A DNA stretch of 64,000 bases from Litoreibacter roseus (GTDB lineage: Bacteria; Pseudomonadota; Alphaproteobacteria; Rhodobacterales; Rhodobacteraceae), in assembly GCF_009811795.1 (NCBI RefSeq), contig NZ_BLJE01000002.1:930001-994000 (forward strand), written 5' to 3'. Position 1 is the first letter of the stretch; each line of letters begins with the position of its first letter. The position numbers and the translations under genes were made by a program. Positions 1 through 9,859 of this stretch are shown in pieces. The notes beneath the pieces are model-generated. The model was not told the origin of the DNA, made no database searches, and was given only the letters and a program-made list of their open reading frames with translations.

Positions 1-970
1 CCGTGCGTCTGATGCACTTCGGCAGGCCGCTGGTATGTTGCATCTCTACCCCTCGACCACACATGACGACTTACGCACGGCCATAGGCAATGTTCATGAG
101 ATGGATCCCGAGCAGATCATTTGCGGTGTCGGCTCCGACGAGATCATTTCCTTTCTGTGCTATGCCTTTGCAGGGCCGGGCGACGAGGTGCTCTATACCG
201 AGCATGGGTTTGCGATGTACCGGATCTCCGCGCTGGCGGCGGGCGCGACGCCTGTCGTGGCACCTGAGACAGACCGGACCGCGGATGTCGACGCTATCCT
301 TGACGCTTGCACGTCCGCGACGCGGCTGGTCTTCATTGCCAACCCGAACAATCCGACAGGTACGATGATTTCGGAAGAGGACATAGAGCGCCTCGCAGAT
401 AACCTGCCCGACGAGGTGCTCTTGGTGTTGGATGGGGCCTATGCCGAATACGTCGAAGGTTACGACGGCGGGAAGAGCATTATCGACGCGCGCGAAAATG
501 TCTTCATGACGCGCACCTTCTCAAAAATTTATGGACTGGGCGGTTTGCGGGTCGGCTGGGGTTATGGACCGCAGAACATCATCGATGTGCTGAACCGCAT
601 CAGAGGTCCATTCAACCTGTCTTCCCCCGCATTGGTCGCAGCCGAAGCTGCCATGCGCGATCAGGCCTATATCGCGCGCTGTCGGTCCGAAAATCTGCGC
701 CTGCGAGCAATGATGTCGGAGGAGTTTGCGCGGATCGGGATCGTGTGTGACCCCTCCTTTGCGAACTTTCTACTGCCTCGGTTCGACAGCGAAGAGATGG
801 CTGAAGGTTGCGACGCGTATCTCAAAACGCGTGGGGTGATCGTGCGCAAAGTCGGCGGATACGGTCTGCCCCATTGCCTGCGGGTGACAATTGGGGATGA
901 GTTGGGCTGCAAGCGCGCGATCCGCGGCATAGAGGCGTATCTCGCTGGAAAGCGGAGCTTGCCTGCATGA
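1..970 (+). CDS. hisC: Histidinol-phosphate aminotransferase, 5' end missing
   Basis: This PLP-dependent class I/II aminotransferase converts histidinol phosphate and 2-oxoglutarate to imidazole-acetol phosphate and glutamate in histidine synthesis. Enzymes of this type in alphaproteobacteria can also act on aromatic 2-oxo acids. The open frame runs in from the left edge, so the first in-frame ATG at 35 is internal. About 322 of roughly 360 residues are visible. The NPNNPTG motif, the DGAYAEY segment with the PLP-contacting Asp and Tyr, and [15 protein letters not shown] with the Schiff-base lysine are all present. The stop overlaps the next start by 4 bp (ATGA). Coupling to a TyrA-type dehydrogenase supports a shared role in histidine or aromatic amino acid supply. 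Confidence 0.9.
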   Translation, partial: RASDALRQAAGMLHLYPSTTHDDLRTAIGNVHEMDPEQIICGVGSDEIISFLCYAFAGPGDEVLYTEHGFAMYRISALAAGATPVVAPETDRTADVDAILDACTSATRLVFIANPNNPTGTMISEEDIERLADNLPDEVLLVLDGAYAEYVEGYDGGKSIIDARENVFMTRTFSKIYGLGGLRVGWGYGPQNIIDVLNRIRGPFNLSSPALVAAEAAMRDQAYIARCRSENLRLRAMMSEEFARIGIVCDPSFANFLLPRFDSEEMAEGCDAYLKTRGVIVRKVGGYGLPHCLRVTIGDELGCKRAIRGIEAYLAGKRSLPA

Positions 971-1884
971 GCCAAATCTACGAACGGGTCGCACTGATCG
1001 GCCTGGGTCTCATTGCGTCCTCCATTGCGCACGCCGCGCGGCGCGCCGGTGTGGCAGGTGAAATCGTTGGCTACGCGCGTTCTGCAGAGACGCGTGGGAT
1101 CGCCCGCGAAATCGAACTGTGTGATCGGATCACCGAGACGATGCAAGACGCAGTCGAAGGCGCTGATCTGGTCATTTTATGTGTACCCGTCGGTGTTATG
1201 GGTGATGTTGCGAAAGAGATTGCCCCCCACTTGGCAGACGGAGCGACGGTTTCAGATGTGGGCTCTACAAAGCGTGCGGTGATTGCTGCTGTTCAACCGC
1301 ATATGCCCGGTCACATTCATTTCATCCCGGCACATCCCGTTGCTGGAACGGAGCAGTCGGGCCCGCGCTCGGGTTTCGAGACATTGTTTGACAACCGTTG
1401 GTGTCTTTTGACGCCGCTGCCAGATACGTCTGACGCGAAGCTCGAGACGTTCACGCAGTTCTGGCGAGCGTTGGGGTCTAACGTGGATTTCATGGATCCC
1501 GATCACCACGATCTTGTCTTGGCCGTCACGTCCCATGCGCCACATTTGATCGCCTATACAATGGTCGGCGTAGCAGACGATCTCAGCCGGGTGACTGACA
1601 GTGAGGTCGTGAAGTATTCCGCCGCCGGGTTTCGAGACTTCACGCGGATCGCTGCATCTGATCCGACCATGTGGCGCGATGTGTTTCTGACCAACAAGGA
1701 TGCAACGCTCGAAATTCTAGGTCGGTTTACGGAAGAGCTTTTCGCACTTCAACGCGCCATCAGAACCGGGGATGGTGAGCATCTACATGATTATTTCACC
1801 CGAACCCGTGCAATCCGTCGCGGCGTCATCGAAGCGGGTCAAGACACGGACGCACCTGATTTTGGACGCGGTGGACCTAACTGA
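967..1884 (+). CDS. tyrC: Prephenate/arogenate dehydrogenase (TyrA/TyrC family)
   Basis: A 305-residue NAD(P)-dependent dehydrogenase that oxidatively decarboxylates prephenate or arogenate in tyrosine synthesis. The N-terminus has a Rossmann dinucleotide motif ([10 protein letters not shown], last glycine of the usual pattern replaced). [10 protein letters not shown] and [10 protein letters not shown] follow, containing the catalytic and substrate-binding histidines of the family. There is no fused chorismate mutase or ACT domain. The ATG overlaps the hisC stop, so the two are probably translationally coupled. Whether prephenate, arogenate or both are used cannot be told from sequence. The downstream extensin-like gene starts 1 bp after this stop. 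Confidence 0.88.
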   Translation: MSQIYERVALIGLGLIASSIAHAARRAGVAGEIVGYARSAETRGIAREIELCDRITETMQDAVEGADLVILCVPVGVMGDVAKEIAPHLADGATVSDVGSTKRAVIAAVQPHMPGHIHFIPAHPVAGTEQSGPRSGFETLFDNRWCLLTPLPDTSDAKLETFTQFWRALGSNVDFMDPDHHDLVLAVTSHAPHLIAYTMVGVADDLSRVTDSEVVKYSAAGFRDFTRIAASDPTMWRDVFLTNKDATLEILGRFTEELFALQRAIRTGDGEHLHDYFTRTRAIRRGVIEAGQDTDAPDFGRGGPN

Positions 1885-1885
1885 G

Positions 1886-2650
1886 ATGCGAAGTCTGATG
1901 GTCGTCGCGCTGTTTCTTTCTTGCTTGCCAACTTGGGGCAGCGCTGGCGCGCCGGACACATCTATCCGACCTCTTGAGCGGCCGGCCGTCCGGATCATCA
2001 AGGAAGAGGTTACGTCGGTCAGGCCGGTCATCCGCCCGAGGATCATTTCTCAAACCAGGCAGCGACAGCGTCAGGGCTTGGGTGCGACGGTCACGCAGGT
2101 GGCGTCTCGTATCGCTCGGGGGTCCCAAGGATCGGTTTGCGGGGATAGCACGATCAAGGGGACGAAAATATCACCGATCCCGGGCCGGATCCGCGGGTGT
2201 GGTGTCAGAAACCCCGTGAAGTTGACTGAGATTGACGGCGTGGGCTTGACCCAACCGGCAACGATTGATTGCAACACGGCCCGCGCATTGAAGGCATGGG
2301 TCAAAGACGGTGTGAAACCTGCCGTCGGGCGGCGCGGTGGTGGCGTGAAATCTCTGAGGGTTGCAGCCCACTATACATGTCGCACCCGCAACAACCGGAC
2401 TGGGGCCAAGATTTCAGAGCATGGCAAGGGGCGGGCCATCGACATTTCCGGTATCCTTCTGAATGACGGTAGTGAGATCACGGTCCTGAAGGGTTGGCGA
2501 ACCCAACGGGAAGGACGGATGCTGCGAAAGATGCACAAAGCGGCCTGCGGACCTTTTGGGACGGTGCTGGGTCCTGATTCCGACCGCTTCCATCAGGACC
2601 ATTTCCATTTCGATACCGCTCAGTACCGCTCCGGATCCTACTGCCGCTAG
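1886..2650 (+). CDS. Exported extensin-like C-terminal domain protein
   Basis: This 254-residue protein has a hydrophobic N-terminal export signal (about residues 1-20, ending near GSAGA). A basic linker follows, then an extensin-like C-terminal domain (PF06904 type) with AHYTCRTRNN, SEHGKGRAIDISG and HQDHFHFD motifs and several cysteines. The His/Asp pattern resembles D,D-carboxypeptidase/VanY-like metal folds, so a periplasmic cell-wall role is possible but unproven. I chose ATG 1886, directly after the tyrC stop, because the signal peptide begins there; an in-frame start at 1772 lies inside tyrC. The stop shares a CTAG with the convergent gene. Confidence 0.75.
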   Translation: MRSLMVVALFLSCLPTWGSAGAPDTSIRPLERPAVRIIKEEVTSVRPVIRPRIISQTRQRQRQGLGATVTQVASRIARGSQGSVCGDSTIKGTKISPIPGRIRGCGVRNPVKLTEIDGVGLTQPATIDCNTARALKAWVKDGVKPAVGRRGGGVKSLRVAAHYTCRTRNNRTGAKISEHGKGRAIDISGILLNDGSEITVLKGWRTQREGRMLRKMHKAACGPFGTVLGPDSDRFHQDHFHFDTAQYRSGSYCR

Positions 2651-3648
2651 CGCAAAACCAGTTTCGGGGCATCGCCGAACGGAATTGGACCAATATACAT
2701 TCCACCGCTGCGGAAACTGACCGTTACATCAATGCTGTTCTCGCCGCCGGATGTCCCGGAAAAAAGGCCAAGGCCCAGTTCGACGCTGGACGCGAGGCTT
2801 TCGTTTAACGCACCTGACTCGACGGCCATCCGGATCATCTCCCGCCAGTTGCGCGCATTGAGTTTGATGTCACCCGTTGGCGTTCCGTCGCTGCTGACCT
2901 CCAAATCACCGGCAAGGCGAATGTTCAACTCGCCCCAACTGCCCTCAACCTTGTTGAGGGTAAGGGATGTAATATCGGGCCGCGCCTCTTCGATCGTCAG
3001 CTTACTCAGCGGCTCACTGAACCCAGCAACAACATCCACGGTCAGCCCCTCGATGATGCCGGGCAGCGTACCGCCCTGATCAAGTAGCTTACGAAGCGGT
3101 TCCCCGGGCTGCACCTGATCAGCCGTGACCGCGATGTCGTAGCTTAGGGGTGTTCCCTCTGTCTCTCGAATGGCCGCATTCAGCGTGCGAAACCCGGTGG
3201 TCCACCCATCCGTCGAGGCGAAGGTCGCGTCGTCCATGATCAGTGTCGCCCGACGCAGGTCGAGTGTTTCGCTTGGGGCAACCACCATGCTTGCATTCAT
3301 CTTTTGCGAGGCAATATCTATGCGCCGTTCCGGCGTGGCGAAGGTTTGCGTGTTGGGCCAAACCGCAATTATATGGTTCGGCTGGTAGCTCAGAGACATC
3401 AGCTGGAAAAACGGGGCTGACCAAGACCAGCCCGTCTCTGGATCTGTCAGCTGTACGTCTTCGAATGTCGTATCGAACCGATTGGGATACCCTGCCAAAT
3501 CGAAGTCGGACACTTCGACTTGCCAGCCCTCGTCTGCTCGCGCGGCGAGCCAGTTGTTCAGTTCTGACTTGGTTTTCTGCGCGCCGATGAACCAGTAGCC
3601 TGACCAGAGCGCTGCACCGACCAAGACCGCAACCAGAAGTTTCTTCAT
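2647..3648 (-). CDS. DUF2125 family envelope protein
   Basis: A 333-residue protein recognised as DUF2125, an uncharacterised family of alphaproteobacteria. It has one N-terminal hydrophobic segment (about residues 3-20, LLVAVLVGAALWSGYWF) acting as signal or anchor. A long beta-rich region follows (DFDLAGYPNRFDTTF near the start is typical). It is likely periplasmic and membrane-tethered. The start is ATG 3648, with an AAAGGA ribosome site just upstream; the frame stays open further upstream but without a better start. It is divergent from the ChaC-like gene 70 bp away and convergent with the extensin gene, sharing the CTAG at 2647-2650. Function unknown. Confidence 0.75.
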   Translation of the reverse strand: MKKLLVAVLVGAALWSGYWFIGAQKTKSELNNWLAARADEGWQVEVSDFDLAGYPNRFDTTFEDVQLTDPETGWSWSAPFFQLMSLSYQPNHIIAVWPNTQTFATPERRIDIASQKMNASMVVAPSETLDLRRATLIMDDATFASTDGWTTGFRTLNAAIRETEGTPLSYDIAVTADQVQPGEPLRKLLDQGGTLPGIIEGLTVDVVAGFSEPLSKLTIEEARPDITSLTLNKVEGSWGELNIRLAGDLEVSSDGTPTGDIKLNARNWREMIRMAVESGALNESLASSVELGLGLFSGTSGGENSIDVTVSFRSGGMYIGPIPFGDAPKLVLR

Positions 3649-3717
3649 CCGGTATCCTTTTTCCTTTCCCGTCCCGCCGCATCGTCTTACAAGCCAAGCC
3701 CGGAAAGGACCAGTCAC

Positions 3718-4272
3718 GTGACCGATGGACAACTTTGGGTTTTCGCGTATGGCTCGCTTCTCTGGGATCCCGGATTTGAAGTTGCCGAGCGCCAAATTGC
3801 TGTTTTAGCCGATCACCATCGGTCGTTTTGCATGTGGTCCATCCATCACCGAGGCACCGTTCAAGATCCCGGCTTGGTTTTGGCGCTCGACCGGGCTCAA
3901 GGCACGCGATGTACCGGTCTTGCGCTGCGCGTCCCCGCGGGAAACGAAGATGACACACTGGCGTATTTGCGGGAACGGGAACTGATTTCCGCGGCCTACA
4001 CCGAGGAAATCTGCGCGGTGACCCTTGAAGGCGGACCGGCGGTTCGGGCGGTGACTTACGTTATTGATCCGGGCCATGTGCAGTATTGCGGGGACCTGCC
4101 GCTCGAGCGTCAAGCCCAGGTTATTGCGACGTCTGTCGGTGGGCGCGGCCCGAACCACGAATACCTGTCTCGGACCTATTCTCAACTGCAGGCTTTGGGG
4201 ATTGATGACCCTGACATGGCGTGGCTGGAACGTCGCGTTGCAGAATTGACGAAGGGTGCCGGCCAACATTGA
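3718..4272 (+). CDS. chaC: ChaC-like gamma-glutamylcyclotransferase
   Basis: A 184-residue cytosolic enzyme of the ChaC family, expected to cleave glutathione to 5-oxoproline and Cys-Gly. The N-terminal FAYGSLLWDPGF is the family's substrate-binding loop, and the Glu in YLRERELI fits the catalytic acid position. The length matches bacterial ChaC. Translation starts at GTG 3718, downstream of a GGAAAGGA-like site. The 5-oxoproline it makes is the substrate of the 5-oxoprolinase at 58273-61866. The genes are not neighbours, so that link is inferred from chemistry only. Confidence 0.85.
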   Translation: MTDGQLWVFAYGSLLWDPGFEVAERQIAVLADHHRSFCMWSIHHRGTVQDPGLVLALDRAQGTRCTGLALRVPAGNEDDTLAYLRERELISAAYTEEICAVTLEGGPAVRAVTYVIDPGHVQYCGDLPLERQAQVIATSVGGRGPNHEYLSRTYSQLQALGIDDPDMAWLERRVAELTKGAGQH

Positions 4273-4345
4273 CTTTGACACAGGTCCGGTCGCTCGTATC
4301 ATCCCGTCGAAAAACAAGAAAACAGGCAATAACGGCGGTACACCT

Positions 4346-5545
4346 ATGCAATCCACGCAAAAGATTTTTGCGTCACAGTTCAAGCAACCTGTGCGCCAGA
4401 TATTCACGATGCTTGTTGTCTTGGCCTTGGTTGCCGTTGGTGGGACACTCATATTTCCCGCTGTCAAACCGGTGTTTCTCGCAAACCCGTATTTGAACGG
4501 TTTCATCCTCGTCGTTTTCTTCTTCGGGGTATGCGCCTGTTTTTGGCAGGTCATTCAACTGACCTCTTCGGTTTCATGGATACAGTCATTTGCCGATAAC
4601 GCACCGGGGCATGAATCTGCGCGTGTCCCCCAGCTTTTGGCGTCCTTGGCCGCGTTGCTCCGGGAACGTGGCACGCGGATGCAGATCAATACATCGTCAG
4701 CGCGGACCATTCTGGACTCGGTCGCAATCCGGATGGACGAGTCCCGTGATATCACGCGCTACATCATCAACCTCTTGATTTTCCTAGGTCTTCTAGGAAC
4801 GTTTTACGGCCTCGCAACGACAATCCCCGGTGTGGTGGATACAATCCGGTCGCTTAATCTCAGTGACGGAGAGAACGGCGCTGCGGTCGTTGGCCAGCTT
4901 TTGGACGGCCTTGAAGGTCAACTGGCTGGCATGGGCACGGCATTTGCCTCCTCCCTCCTTGGACTGGCAGGATCACTTGTTGTGGGCCTTCTGGAGCTTT
5001 TTGCGGGACACGGGCAGAACCGCTTTTACCGCGAGATGGAAGAATGGCTTTCCACCATCACGCGGGTCGGTTTTGCGACCGGTGACGCCGAAGGCGGTGG
5101 GTTCGATCAAAGTGTGGTCGCCACCGTTCTGGATCATATGGTGGAACAGATCGATAGTCTGCAAGGGCTCTTTCGGAAGGCTGAGCACAGTCGACTTGAA
5201 ACCGAAGAGAAGATCGATGTGCTCACGGGCGCGATGCTGCGAATGACAGAACGGCTTGAGTCAGCGGTCGATCCAACGGACGTTTTGGTGCAGATCGCCG
5301 AAAACCAAGAGCGGATGAACGACACTCTATCCCAGCAGAAAGTTGCATCTGCGCCACAGACCCAAGAGGCCGACCCCGAAGCGAAAATGCGTCTGCGCAG
5401 CATCGACGTGCAGCTTCTGAAAGTGCTCGAAGAGATGTCTGCGGGCCGAACGGAAAACGCCACGCAGATCCATGACGGTCTGGCGCGATTGACCCGAGCT
5501 GTCGAGAACCTGCACAACAACACCCGTGAAATACAGGGCGAATAG
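4346..5545 (+). CDS. MotA/TolQ/ExbB-like ion channel protein
   Basis: A 399-residue inner-membrane protein with about four membrane segments (near residues 17-39, 50-71, 137-160, 194-219). A cytoplasmic insert lies between the second and third. The third and fourth helices carry the family signatures LLGTFYGLATTIPG and GMGTAFASSLLGLAGS. A 180-residue hydrophilic tail with heptad-like stretches follows. The start is placed at ATG 4346; an in-frame ATG at 4256 lies inside chaC and would add a non-hydrophobic leader. Only 2 bp separate it from the OmpA-like partner. The pair resembles MotA-MotB, ExbB-ExbD or TolQ-TolR stators, but no flagellar, TonB or Tol genes are nearby, so its task is unknown. 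Confidence 0.8.
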   Translation: MQSTQKIFASQFKQPVRQIFTMLVVLALVAVGGTLIFPAVKPVFLANPYLNGFILVVFFFGVCACFWQVIQLTSSVSWIQSFADNAPGHESARVPQLLASLAALLRERGTRMQINTSSARTILDSVAIRMDESRDITRYIINLLIFLGLLGTFYGLATTIPGVVDTIRSLNLSDGENGAAVVGQLLDGLEGQLAGMGTAFASSLLGLAGSLVVGLLELFAGHGQNRFYREMEEWLSTITRVGFATGDAEGGGFDQSVVATVLDHMVEQIDSLQGLFRKAEHSRLETEEKIDVLTGAMLRMTERLESAVDPTDVLVQIAENQERMNDTLSQQKVASAPQTQEADPEAKMRLRSIDVQLLKVLEEMSAGRTENATQIHDGLARLTRAVENLHNNTREIQGE

Positions 5546-5547
5546 CC

Positions 5548-7338
5548 ATGGCGCTCTCACGCAGAAATGGAAAGCGGTTCGAGGCCAATATCTGGCCGGG
5601 TTTCGTCGATGCAATGACGGCTTTGTTGTTGGTCCTGATCTTCGTTCTTTCGATTTTCATGATCTTTCAGTTCATGTTGCGAGAGACCATCACGAACCAA
5701 GACAGCGAGTTGGACGCCCTCGGAGAACAAGTCTCTGAGCTGGCAAACGCCTTGGGGCTCGAACAACAGCGTGGGGCAAGTCTAGAAGATCAGATCGCGG
5801 GGTTGGACACAGCGCTGGAGGAAAGTCTGAGTGAGGGGGAGCGTCAAGCGGCTCTGATCGCTTCTTTGACCTCGCAGAACGAAACCCAAGCTGGGCGGTT
5901 GGCCAGTTTCGAAGAGCAGGTCGCTGGTCTCTTGCGGGACCGTAGTGCTTTGCAAAACCAAGTTTCTGATCTGACGGGCGAGCGGGACGCGGCTCGTGAC
6001 AGCAATGATACGTTGACCGCACGGCTGGAAGATATCGAAGCAGGACTTGCACGCGAGATCTCTGAGAAAGAAGCGGCCCAGTTGGCTCTTGCGCAAGCCC
6101 GGACCGAAATCGATACCGCGGCGGAAGAGGCCCGGCTAGCAGCCGCCCGACGCGAAGCTTTACAGGCCTTGGTCGCTGACCTGCGCAGCGAGAACGCAGA
6201 ACAGTCCGAAGCATTGAGTGATGCAGAGGCCAATCGTCTCGCTGATGCGGCCGCGGCCGAGGCGCTGCGTGATCGTCTGCAAAACGCGGACGCCGAACTG
6301 ACTGCGTTATCTTTGGCTTTGGAAGAAAAACGTCAGGACGCCGAAGATACGCTGACATTGCTTGCCGCCGCCAATGCCGCACGGGATGATGTCGAAGATC
6401 GTTTGGCCAGCGCATTGGCAGATATCGAGGCCGCACGGGGGCAATCCGAGGAATTATCTGGAGAGCGTGCTGATCTGCGGGCCGAACTTGCATCAGCTCT
6501 GGCAGCTCAAAGACGTGCGCGTGAGGCCGAAGAAACGGCGCTGACGCAAGCCCAAGAACGCGCGATCCTTCTGTCCTCGGCGCGAGAAACCCTGTCAGAA
6601 GAACAAGAGCGAAGCGCTGAAAGTCAACGTCAGGTTGAGGCGCTGAACCAGCAGATTGCGGCGCTCAGGACGCAGCTTGGATCGCTTCAATCTGTTCTGG
6701 ATGAGGCAGGCGTCAGGGATGCGGAGGCTGACGTGCAAATTCAAGCACTTGGCACCCAGCTTAACACCGCGCTTGCCCAGGTGGCCGCAGAACAGCGCAG
6801 GCTTGCAGAAGAACGGCAACGGCGCCTTGCCCTTGAGGAGGCGGAGCGCCAACGGCTGGAAGAAGAAGCCAATGAGTTGAAGAACTACAGGTCTGAATTC
6901 TTCGGTCAGTTGCGTGCGTTGCTGGGTGACCAGGAAGGTGTGCAGATCCAAGGGGATCGTTTTGTCTTCTCGTCCGAAGTTCTATTTGACCCCGGTCGTG
7001 CGCAGCTGTCCTTCTTGGGCCGTCAGGAAATCGCAAAGGTCGCGAACATTCTGAGTGAGGTGGCAGACGACATCCCGGAAACGCTGGACTGGATCATCCG
7101 GGTTGATGGGCATACCGATAATACCCCGCTCTCCGGGCGGGGCGCCTACCGGGACAATTGGGAGCTTAGCCAAGCCCGCGCCTTGTCTGTTGTGAGGTAT
7201 ATGAGCCAGAATCTGGGAATCCCCTCTGATCGTCTGGCCGCCAACGGGTTCGGAGAGTATCAGCCGATCAACCCGGCTGACACACCGGAAGCGCGCGCGC
7301 AGAATCGGCGGATCGAATTGAAGCTGACTGAGAAATAG
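5548..7338 (+). CDS. Coiled-coil OmpA/MotB-like peptidoglycan-binding protein
   Basis: A 596-residue protein in three parts. Near residues 15-42 a single membrane helix is preceded by WPGFVDAMTALLL, whose Asp21 sits where MotB, ExbD and TolR have their proton-carrying aspartate. Residues about 45-445 are an Ala/Glu/Arg/Gln-rich coiled coil. The last 130 residues form an OmpA C-terminal domain (VDGHTDN, NWELSQARA, NRRIELKL) that binds peptidoglycan. The coiled coil is far longer than in ordinary MotB. Encoded 2 bp after the channel subunit, it is presumably the stator arm joining inner membrane to cell wall. It ends at a strong terminator. Confidence 0.82.
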   Translation: MALSRRNGKRFEANIWPGFVDAMTALLLVLIFVLSIFMIFQFMLRETITNQDSELDALGEQVSELANALGLEQQRGASLEDQIAGLDTALEESLSEGERQAALIASLTSQNETQAGRLASFEEQVAGLLRDRSALQNQVSDLTGERDAARDSNDTLTARLEDIEAGLAREISEKEAAQLALAQARTEIDTAAEEARLAAARREALQALVADLRSENAEQSEALSDAEANRLADAAAAEALRDRLQNADAELTALSLALEEKRQDAEDTLTLLAAANAARDDVEDRLASALADIEAARGQSEELSGERADLRAELASALAAQRRAREAEETALTQAQERAILLSSARETLSEEQERSAESQRQVEALNQQIAALRTQLGSLQSVLDEAGVRDAEADVQIQALGTQLNTALAQVAAEQRRLAEERQRRLALEEAERQRLEEEANELKNYRSEFFGQLRALLGDQEGVQIQGDRFVFSSEVLFDPGRAQLSFLGRQEIAKVANILSEVADDIPETLDWIIRVDGHTDNTPLSGRGAYRDNWELSQARALSVVRYMSQNLGIPSDRLAANGFGEYQPINPADTPEARAQNRRIELKLTEK

Positions 7339-7382
7339 GCACGGACAGCAAAATACCAGTCAGCAGATACTAAACGAAAAAA

Positions 7383-7410
7383 GCCCCGCGTTCTGATCAG
7401 AATGCGGGGC
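7383..7410. terminator. Bidirectional intrinsic terminator between the OmpA-like gene and clpA
   Basis: The arms GCCCCGC and GCGGGGC close around a near-palindromic centre (TTCTGATCAGAA). An A-run lies on the left (7377-7382) and a T-rich tract on the right (7412-7420). Either strand can read it as a hairpin followed by U-rich RNA. It sits between two convergent stops (7338 and 7436), so it probably ends both transcripts. Confidence 0.85.
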
Positions 7411-7435
7411 CTTAAATTTTCGGTTTCGACGGGCT

Positions 7436-9766
7436 TTATTCGGCGGTCAGCAACGGTGGTTGCTTTTTACTCGATATTCTCGCGTTCTCCGGCTCCAGGA
7501 TCCGGAGGTCGATCTTACCGTCTTTGATCCCGACTTTGACCACGCCGCCTTTCGCCAGCTTCCCGAACAAAAGTTCTTCTGCGAGCGGCTTCTTTATCTC
7601 TTCCTGAATGACGCGACCCAATGGGCGCGCACCCATCTTTTCGTCATATCCCTTGTCGCCGAGCCATTCCGCCGCAGCAGGAGTAAGCTCAATGGTAACA
7701 TTGCGGTCCATAAGCTGAGCTTCCAGCTGAAGCACGAACTTCTCGACCACGCGGTTGATGACCTTCTGGCTGAGCGGCGCAAAGCTTACGACGGCGTCCA
7801 GACGGTTCCGGAATTCCGGCGTGAACGTCCGTTCGATCGCTGCTGTGTCTTCCCCTTCGCGACGGTCACGGCCAAATCCTATGGCTGCCTTAGCCATATC
7901 TGCCGCCCCCGCATTCGAGGTCATAATCAAGATCACATTCCGGAAATCAGTTGTCCGACCGTTGTGATCGGTCAGCTTGCCGTGGTCCATCACCTGCAGG
8001 AGGATATTGTAGACATCTGGATGCGCTTTCTCAATCTCGTCCAAAAGCAAGACGCAATGGGGGTTCTGATCCACACCATCCGTCAGCATACCGCCCTGAT
8101 CGAAGCCGACATAGCCTGGAGGCGCACCGATCAGGCGCGAAACTGCGTGTTTCTCCATGTATTCGGACATGTCGAAGCGGATCAGTTCCACGCCGAGGGT
8201 ACTTGCCAGCTGCTTTGCCACTTCCGTTTTGCCCACCCCAGTGGGGCCCGCAAACAGATAATTGCCGATGGGTTTTTCCGGCTCGCGCAGACCAGCGCGT
8301 GACAGCTTGATTGCGGACGACAGCGTCTCGATCGCATCATCCTGACCGAATACGACCCGTTTCAAAGCTTTCTCAAGATCTTTCAGAGTCTCCGCATCGT
8401 CCTTCGAAACGGTTTTTGGTGGAATGCGCGCAATCTTTGCGACCACTGACTCAATCTCTTTGATACCAATGGTTTTGCGCCGCTTGCTTTCAGCGACAAG
8501 ATGCTGGGCGGCACCAGCTTCATCAATCACATCGATGGCTTTGTCTGGCAGCTTGCGGTCGTGAATATATCTTGCGGACAATTCAACGGCCGATTTGATC
8601 GCATCCGTGGTGTATTTGATCGCATGATGCTCCTCAAAATAAGGCTTCAGTCCTTTGAGGATTTTCACGGCATCATCTACGGATGGTTCTGTCACGTCGA
8701 TTTTCTGGAACCGACGGCTCAGCGCGCGATCTTTTTCGAAGTGCTGACGAAACTCCTTGTATGTGGTGGAGCCCATGCACCGCAGTTTTCCGCCCTGCAG
8801 TGCTGGTTTCAGCAAGTTGGAGGCATCCATCGCGCCGCCTGATGTGGCGCCTGCGCCAATCACTGTATGGATTTCGTCAATAAACAGAACTGCATCTTCG
8901 TGTTCTTCCAGCTCGGTCATCACGGCCTTCAGACGTTCTTCGAAGTCACCGCGATACCGTGTACCAGCAAGAAGTGCGCCCATGTCCAATGAATAAATCG
9001 TTGTGTTGGACAGAACCTCAGGCGTGTCGCCCCCGACAATTTTGTGGGCCAAACCCTCTGCGATCGCGGTTTTGCCGACACCGGGGTCACCCACCAAAAG
9101 CGGGTTGTTCTTGCGACGGCGGCATAGCACTTGAATGCAGCGCTCGACTTCTTGGTCGCGGCCGATCAATGGATCAACGTCGCCCTTGCGGGATTTTTCG
9201 TTCAGGTCGACGCAGTATTTCGCAAGGGCCGATTCTTTGCCTTCACCCTCGTCAGCGTTTTCGATGGTCGCATCTTCATCGAACTCGGTTGCGCCGGTAA
9301 TCGGGCGCGCTTCCCCGAAGTTAGGATCTTTTGCGACACCATGGGCGATGTAGTTGACCGCGTCATAGCGCGTCATTTCCTGCTCCTGCAGGAAGAAAGC
9401 CGCATTGCTTTCGCGCTCCGCGAAGATCGCGACCAGAACGTTCGCACCGGTCACTTCTGTTCGGCCGGATGACTGAACGTGAATGGCCGCGCGTTGAATC
9501 ACACGCTGGAAGGCTGCCGTAGGCACAGCCTCGGAGCCGTCGACATCCGTTACGAGTGTCGAGAGTTCATCTTCGATGAATTCGGTCAGTGTGTTGCGCA
9601 GAATTTCAAGGTCTACACCGCAAGCCTGCATTACTTTGGCGGCGTCAGGCTCGTCCGTAAGGGCGAGCAGCAGATGCTCAAGCGTTGCCAATTCGTGGCG
9701 GTGTGCATTGGCTTGAGCAAGTGCAGTGTGAATTGCTTTTTCGAGAGTGTCCGAGAATGATGGCAC
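7436..9766 (-). CDS. clpA: ATP-dependent Clp protease ATP-binding subunit ClpA
   Basis: A 776-residue AAA+ unfoldase that feeds substrates into ClpP. The N-terminal Clp-N repeats (about 1-150) are the ClpS/substrate docking domain. Two nucleotide-binding modules carry [13 protein letters not shown] and [13 protein letters not shown] as Walker A, and LFIDEIH and [10 protein letters not shown] as Walker B. An IGFGRD loop matches the ClpP-binding IGF/IGL motif. There is no long middle domain, which separates it from ClpB. Translation starts at GTG 9766, with AAGGAG 7 nt upstream. No clpS gene is visible next to it. The last roughly 20 residues are basic and family-variable. Confidence 0.95.
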   Translation of the reverse strand: MPSFSDTLEKAIHTALAQANAHRHELATLEHLLLALTDEPDAAKVMQACGVDLEILRNTLTEFIEDELSTLVTDVDGSEAVPTAAFQRVIQRAAIHVQSSGRTEVTGANVLVAIFAERESNAAFFLQEQEMTRYDAVNYIAHGVAKDPNFGEARPITGATEFDEDATIENADEGEGKESALAKYCVDLNEKSRKGDVDPLIGRDQEVERCIQVLCRRRKNNPLLVGDPGVGKTAIAEGLAHKIVGGDTPEVLSNTTIYSLDMGALLAGTRYRGDFEERLKAVMTELEEHEDAVLFIDEIHTVIGAGATSGGAMDASNLLKPALQGGKLRCMGSTTYKEFRQHFEKDRALSRRFQKIDVTEPSVDDAVKILKGLKPYFEEHHAIKYTTDAIKSAVELSARYIHDRKLPDKAIDVIDEAGAAQHLVAESKRRKTIGIKEIESVVAKIARIPPKTVSKDDAETLKDLEKALKRVVFGQDDAIETLSSAIKLSRAGLREPEKPIGNYLFAGPTGVGKTEVAKQLASTLGVELIRFDMSEYMEKHAVSRLIGAPPGYVGFDQGGMLTDGVDQNPHCVLLLDEIEKAHPDVYNILLQVMDHGKLTDHNGRTTDFRNVILIMTSNAGAADMAKAAIGFGRDRREGEDTAAIERTFTPEFRNRLDAVVSFAPLSQKVINRVVEKFVLQLEAQLMDRNVTIELTPAAAEWLGDKGYDEKMGARPLGRVIQEEIKKPLAEELLFGKLAKGGVVKVGIKDGKIDLRILEPENARISSKKQPPLLTAE

Positions 9767-9795
9767 CCAAATGCTCCTTATACGAGGGCAGGCAC

Positions 9796-9859
9796 GGGTC
9801 TAAGACCCTGGCTCTACCATTGCCTCTTAGGTCTTACAGTTCGGTTTATATTTTAAACC
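9796..9859 (-). promoter_or_regulatory. Two inverted repeats in the clpA leader
   Basis: In the clpA/methyltransferase intergenic region there is a GGGTC-TAA-GACCC repeat at 9796-9808 and an A/T-rich GGTTTA-N5-TAAACC repeat at 9843-9859. The first would form a small hairpin about 30 nt upstream of the clpA start. The second has the size of an operator half-site pair and lies in the likely promoter region. No factor can be named from the sequence, and I could not place a convincing -35/-10 pair. Confidence 0.35.

Noticed and set aside
5690-6493. A 267-codon antisense frame in the coiled-coil gene
   Set aside because: The translation is rich in Pro and Arg, an artefact of reading the repetitive Ala/Glu/Arg coding region backwards.
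4346-7338. Identity as a Zorya (ZorAB) anti-phage system
   Set aside because: No ZorC, ZorD or ZorE gene lies nearby, the long coiled coil is on the OmpA protein and not the channel protein, and the context is core genome.
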